Assembly (NCBI RefSeq): GCF_000308535.1
Contig: NZ_BAFW01000065.1
Span: forward strand, 1 to 64,000
DNA length: 64,000 nt
Source: Nocardia cerradoensis NBRC 101014
Lineage (GTDB): Bacteria; Actinomycetota; Actinomycetes; Mycobacteriales; Mycobacteriaceae
Reading direction: 5' to 3'
Under the pieces are notes generated by a model that was given only the letters and a program-made list of their open reading frames with translations, was not told where the DNA came from and searched no databases. Positions 62,400 to 64,000 of the stretch are shown here, piece after piece. The stretch's first letter is position 1, and every line of letters starts with the position of its first letter. The position numbers and the translations under genes were made by a program.

Positions 62400-63011
62400 G
62401 TGACGACCGCAGTAGGGACCCCAGGATCGGCCATTACTCAGCGTGTGCATTCGCTGAACCGGCCCAACATGGTCAGCGTCGGAACCATCATCTGGCTGTC
62501 GAGCGAGCTGATGTTCTTCGCCGGCCTCTTCGCCATGTACTTCGTCGCTCGTGCCCAGGCTCATGGCAACTGGCCGCCGGAACCGACCGAGCTGAACCTC
62601 AAGCTCGCCGTGCCGGTCACGGCCGTGCTGATCGCCTCCTCGTTCACCTGCCAGATGGGTGTGTTCTCGGCCGAGCGCGGCGATGTCTTCGGCCTGCGCC
62701 GCTGGTACCTGGTCACCTTCTTCATGGGCGCGTTCTTCGTGGCCGGTCAGGGCACCGAGTACCACGCGCTCTACCAAGAGGGCACCACCATCTCGAGCAG
62801 CATCTACGGCTCGGTGTTCTTCATCACCACCGGCTTCCACGGTCTGCACGTCATCGGCGGTCTCATCGCGTTCATCTTCCTGCTGATTCGCACCAAGGTC
62901 AGTAAGTTCACGCCGGCCCAGGCCACCGCGGCCATCGTCGTCTCCTACTACTGGCACTTCGTCGACATCGTCTGGATCGGGCTGTTCGCCACGATCTACT
63001 TCGTCCGCTAG
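62400..63011 (+). CDS. ctaE: Cytochrome c oxidase subunit III
   Basis: A 203-residue membrane protein with five helices: [22 protein letters not shown] near residue 20, then [15 protein letters not shown], the conserved [11 protein letters not shown] loop, [15 protein letters not shown] and [15 protein letters not shown] at the end. It stabilises the CtaD core and the oxygen channel. The start is GTG 62400 with no ribosome site; CATACT ends eight bases before, so it may be a leaderless message. It is followed by qcrC 81 bp later, as in mycobacteria. Confidence 0.96.
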   Translation: MTTAVGTPGSAITQRVHSLNRPNMVSVGTIIWLSSELMFFAGLFAMYFVARAQAHGNWPPEPTELNLKLAVPVTAVLIASSFTCQMGVFSAERGDVFGLRRWYLVTFFMGAFFVAGQGTEYHALYQEGTTISSSIYGSVFFITTGFHGLHVIGGLIAFIFLLIRTKVSKFTPAQATAAIVVSYYWHFVDIVWIGLFATIYFVR

Positions 63012-63092
63012 CCGGGCGGCGGCCGTCACGCGCGGTCCGCGACAAATACACACTTTGCACAAGTCGGTTCCGTCTACTCCAAAGGGACACAG

Positions 63093-63971
63093 ATGAGTTC
63101 ATCTCCCCCGTCAGCGCCAGATCCCACGAGCGGGATCGGCAGCGCTGAGAACAACCAGGCCATCAAGACCCGCAAGCAGCGCCGGATGCGCCGCAAGCTC
63201 GCCGGCGGTCTGGTTCTTCTGATGGGCCTCGTCGGAGCCGGCTTCGCGGCATCGGCGCTCACCCCGCACGCACAGGTCGCGACGGCCAACGAGGATCAGT
63301 CGGCGCTGATCCGCGAGGGTAAGCAGATCTACGAGACCTCCTGCATCACTTGTCACGGCGCCAACCTGCAGGGTGTGCAGGACCGCGGCCCCAGCCTGAT
63401 CGGTGTCGGCGAGGCGGCGGTCTACTTCCAGGTGTCCACCGGTCGCATGCCCGCCGCGGGCAACGGCGCGCAGATCCAGCGCAAGCCCCCGAAGTTCGAC
63501 GCCCGTCAGACCGACGCGCTGGGCGCGTACGTGGCGGCCAACGGCGGCGGCCCGACCGTGGTCCGCGACCCGAACGGTGAGATCGCGCAGGATTCCCTGA
63601 TCAAGGGGGCCGACCTGGGCCGCGGTGGCGAGTTGTTCCGCCTCAACTGCGCGTCCTGCCACAACTTCACCGGTAAGGGCGGTGCGCTGTCCTCCGGCAA
63701 GTTCGCGCCGCCGCTGGAACCGGCCAACGCGCAGCAGATCTACACCGCGATGCTCACCGGCCCGCAGAACATGCCGAAATTCTCCGACCGGCAGCTGTCT
63801 CCGGAGGAGAAGCGTGACATCGTGGCCTATGTGAAGGACCGCACCGAGACCACGCCGGAGGCCGGATACGGCCTGGGCGGTTTCGGTCCCGCGACCGAGG
63901 CCATCGCCATCTGGGTCGCCGGCATCATCGTGCTGGTCGGCGCCGCGATGTGGATCGGATCGCGATCATGA
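63093..63971 (+). CDS. qcrC: Cytochrome bc1 complex dihaem cytochrome c subunit
   Basis: A 292-residue protein with a basic N-region, one N-terminal helix ([19 protein letters not shown]) and a C-terminal anchor ([19 protein letters not shown]). Two haem c motifs: CITCH near residue 86 and CASCH near 186, the fused dihaem form typical of actinobacteria that replaces a free cytochrome c. It passes electrons from the Rieske protein directly to CtaC in the supercomplex. The ATG 63093 has AAAGG upstream. Its stop overlaps the next start (ATGA). Confidence 0.97.
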   Translation: MSSSPPSAPDPTSGIGSAENNQAIKTRKQRRMRRKLAGGLVLLMGLVGAGFAASALTPHAQVATANEDQSALIREGKQIYETSCITCHGANLQGVQDRGPSLIGVGEAAVYFQVSTGRMPAAGNGAQIQRKPPKFDARQTDALGAYVAANGGGPTVVRDPNGEIAQDSLIKGADLGRGGELFRLNCASCHNFTGKGGALSSGKFAPPLEPANAQQIYTAMLTGPQNMPKFSDRQLSPEEKRDIVAYVKDRTETTPEAGYGLGGFGPATEAIAIWVAGIIVLVGAAMWIGSRS

Positions 63972-64000
63972 GCGAACAGGAGCGAAACGAGATGAGCCGG
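63968..64000 (+). CDS. qcrA: Start of the Rieske iron-sulfur subunit gene (cut off)
   Basis: Only 11 codons are present ([11 protein letters not shown]). The ATG overlaps the qcrC stop. The identity is inferred from the fixed qcrC-qcrA order in actinobacteria; the Rieske domain lies beyond the window. Confidence 0.75.
   Translation, partial: MSEQERNEMSR

Overview
The window is high-GC DNA from an actinomycete of the Nocardia/Rhodococcus/Mycobacterium group, most likely Nocardia. Three things point there. The third codon position is strongly GC-biased and GTG/TTG starts are common. The cytochrome bcc-aa3 genes are of the actinobacterial type (ctaC, ctaF, ctaE, qcrC and the start of qcrA). Blocks of gene order match the M. 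tuberculosis region Rv2192c-Rv2211c as I recall it: trpD-ctaE-qcrC-qcrA, ctaC/ctaF-asnB, adoK-erpA-DUF3043-cobT-cobS and ilvE-gcvT. No tRNA, rRNA, CRISPR array, insertion sequence or phage gene was seen.

Layout. 0-13.7 kb is mixed accessory content: a cut-off FAD oxidoreductase, a glycosyltransferase with a divergent TetR regulator, a [4Fe-4S] reductase-like protein, a DedA protein, a large GT-C-like membrane protein, a small sigma-factor operon, a TRIC-like channel with an M20 amidohydrolase, a double-MerR regulator, a 17-bp minisatellite, truncated haemoglobin N, and a reductase/HxlR divergent pair. 13.9-16.3 kb holds gcvT, which carries an apparent 1-nt frameshift, and ilvE. 16.4-22.3 kb is a sulfur block: a large sulfatase with a CxPxR active site, a divergent formylglycine-generating enzyme, a SulP sulfate permease and a Sap/GAP membrane protein. 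22.5-26 kb has a TetR-regulated ABC exporter and an MBL hydrolase. 26-31.7 kb has adoK, erpA, DUF3043, a cobU-cobT fusion and cobS.

32.0-35.3 kb holds the most unusual item: two TTG-start genes encoding an ATP-grasp ligase and a 667-residue protein. The C-terminal half of the latter shows a calpain/papain-like Gln-Cys-His-Asn constellation. A coding-like but stop-interrupted short frame lies just upstream. 35.4-37.9 kb encodes a Tat-exported purple acid phosphatase, a DUF2277 protein and a small secreted Gly/His/Tyr-rich protein whose promoter contains an operator-like dyad. 38.1-41.9 kb has asnB divergent from ctaC-ctaF.

42-54.5 kb is accessory again: an FAD oxidoreductase, a CPBP protease, an NmrA-like protein, an APH-like kinase, a PASTA lipoprotein and an IclR regulator with a decayed copy of its own 3' end. 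A sulfate-activation set follows, cysD-cysNC, running into a DUF1214 protein, an SDR and a PAPS-dependent sulfotransferase. 54.6-60.5 kb is an acyl-CoA catabolic operon (two acyl-CoA dehydrogenases, an SDR, an acyl-CoA synthetase, a MaoC hydratase) facing a divergent TetR gene, with dyads over the promoter/RBS. 60.6-64 kb returns to the conserved core: trpD, an unknown gene, ctaE, qcrC and the first codons of qcrA.

Sulfur handling links two distant parts of the window. The sulfatase/FGE/SulP set would release and import sulfate. CysD/CysNC would activate it to PAPS, and the adjacent sulfotransferase could use that PAPS. This link is inferred from gene content.
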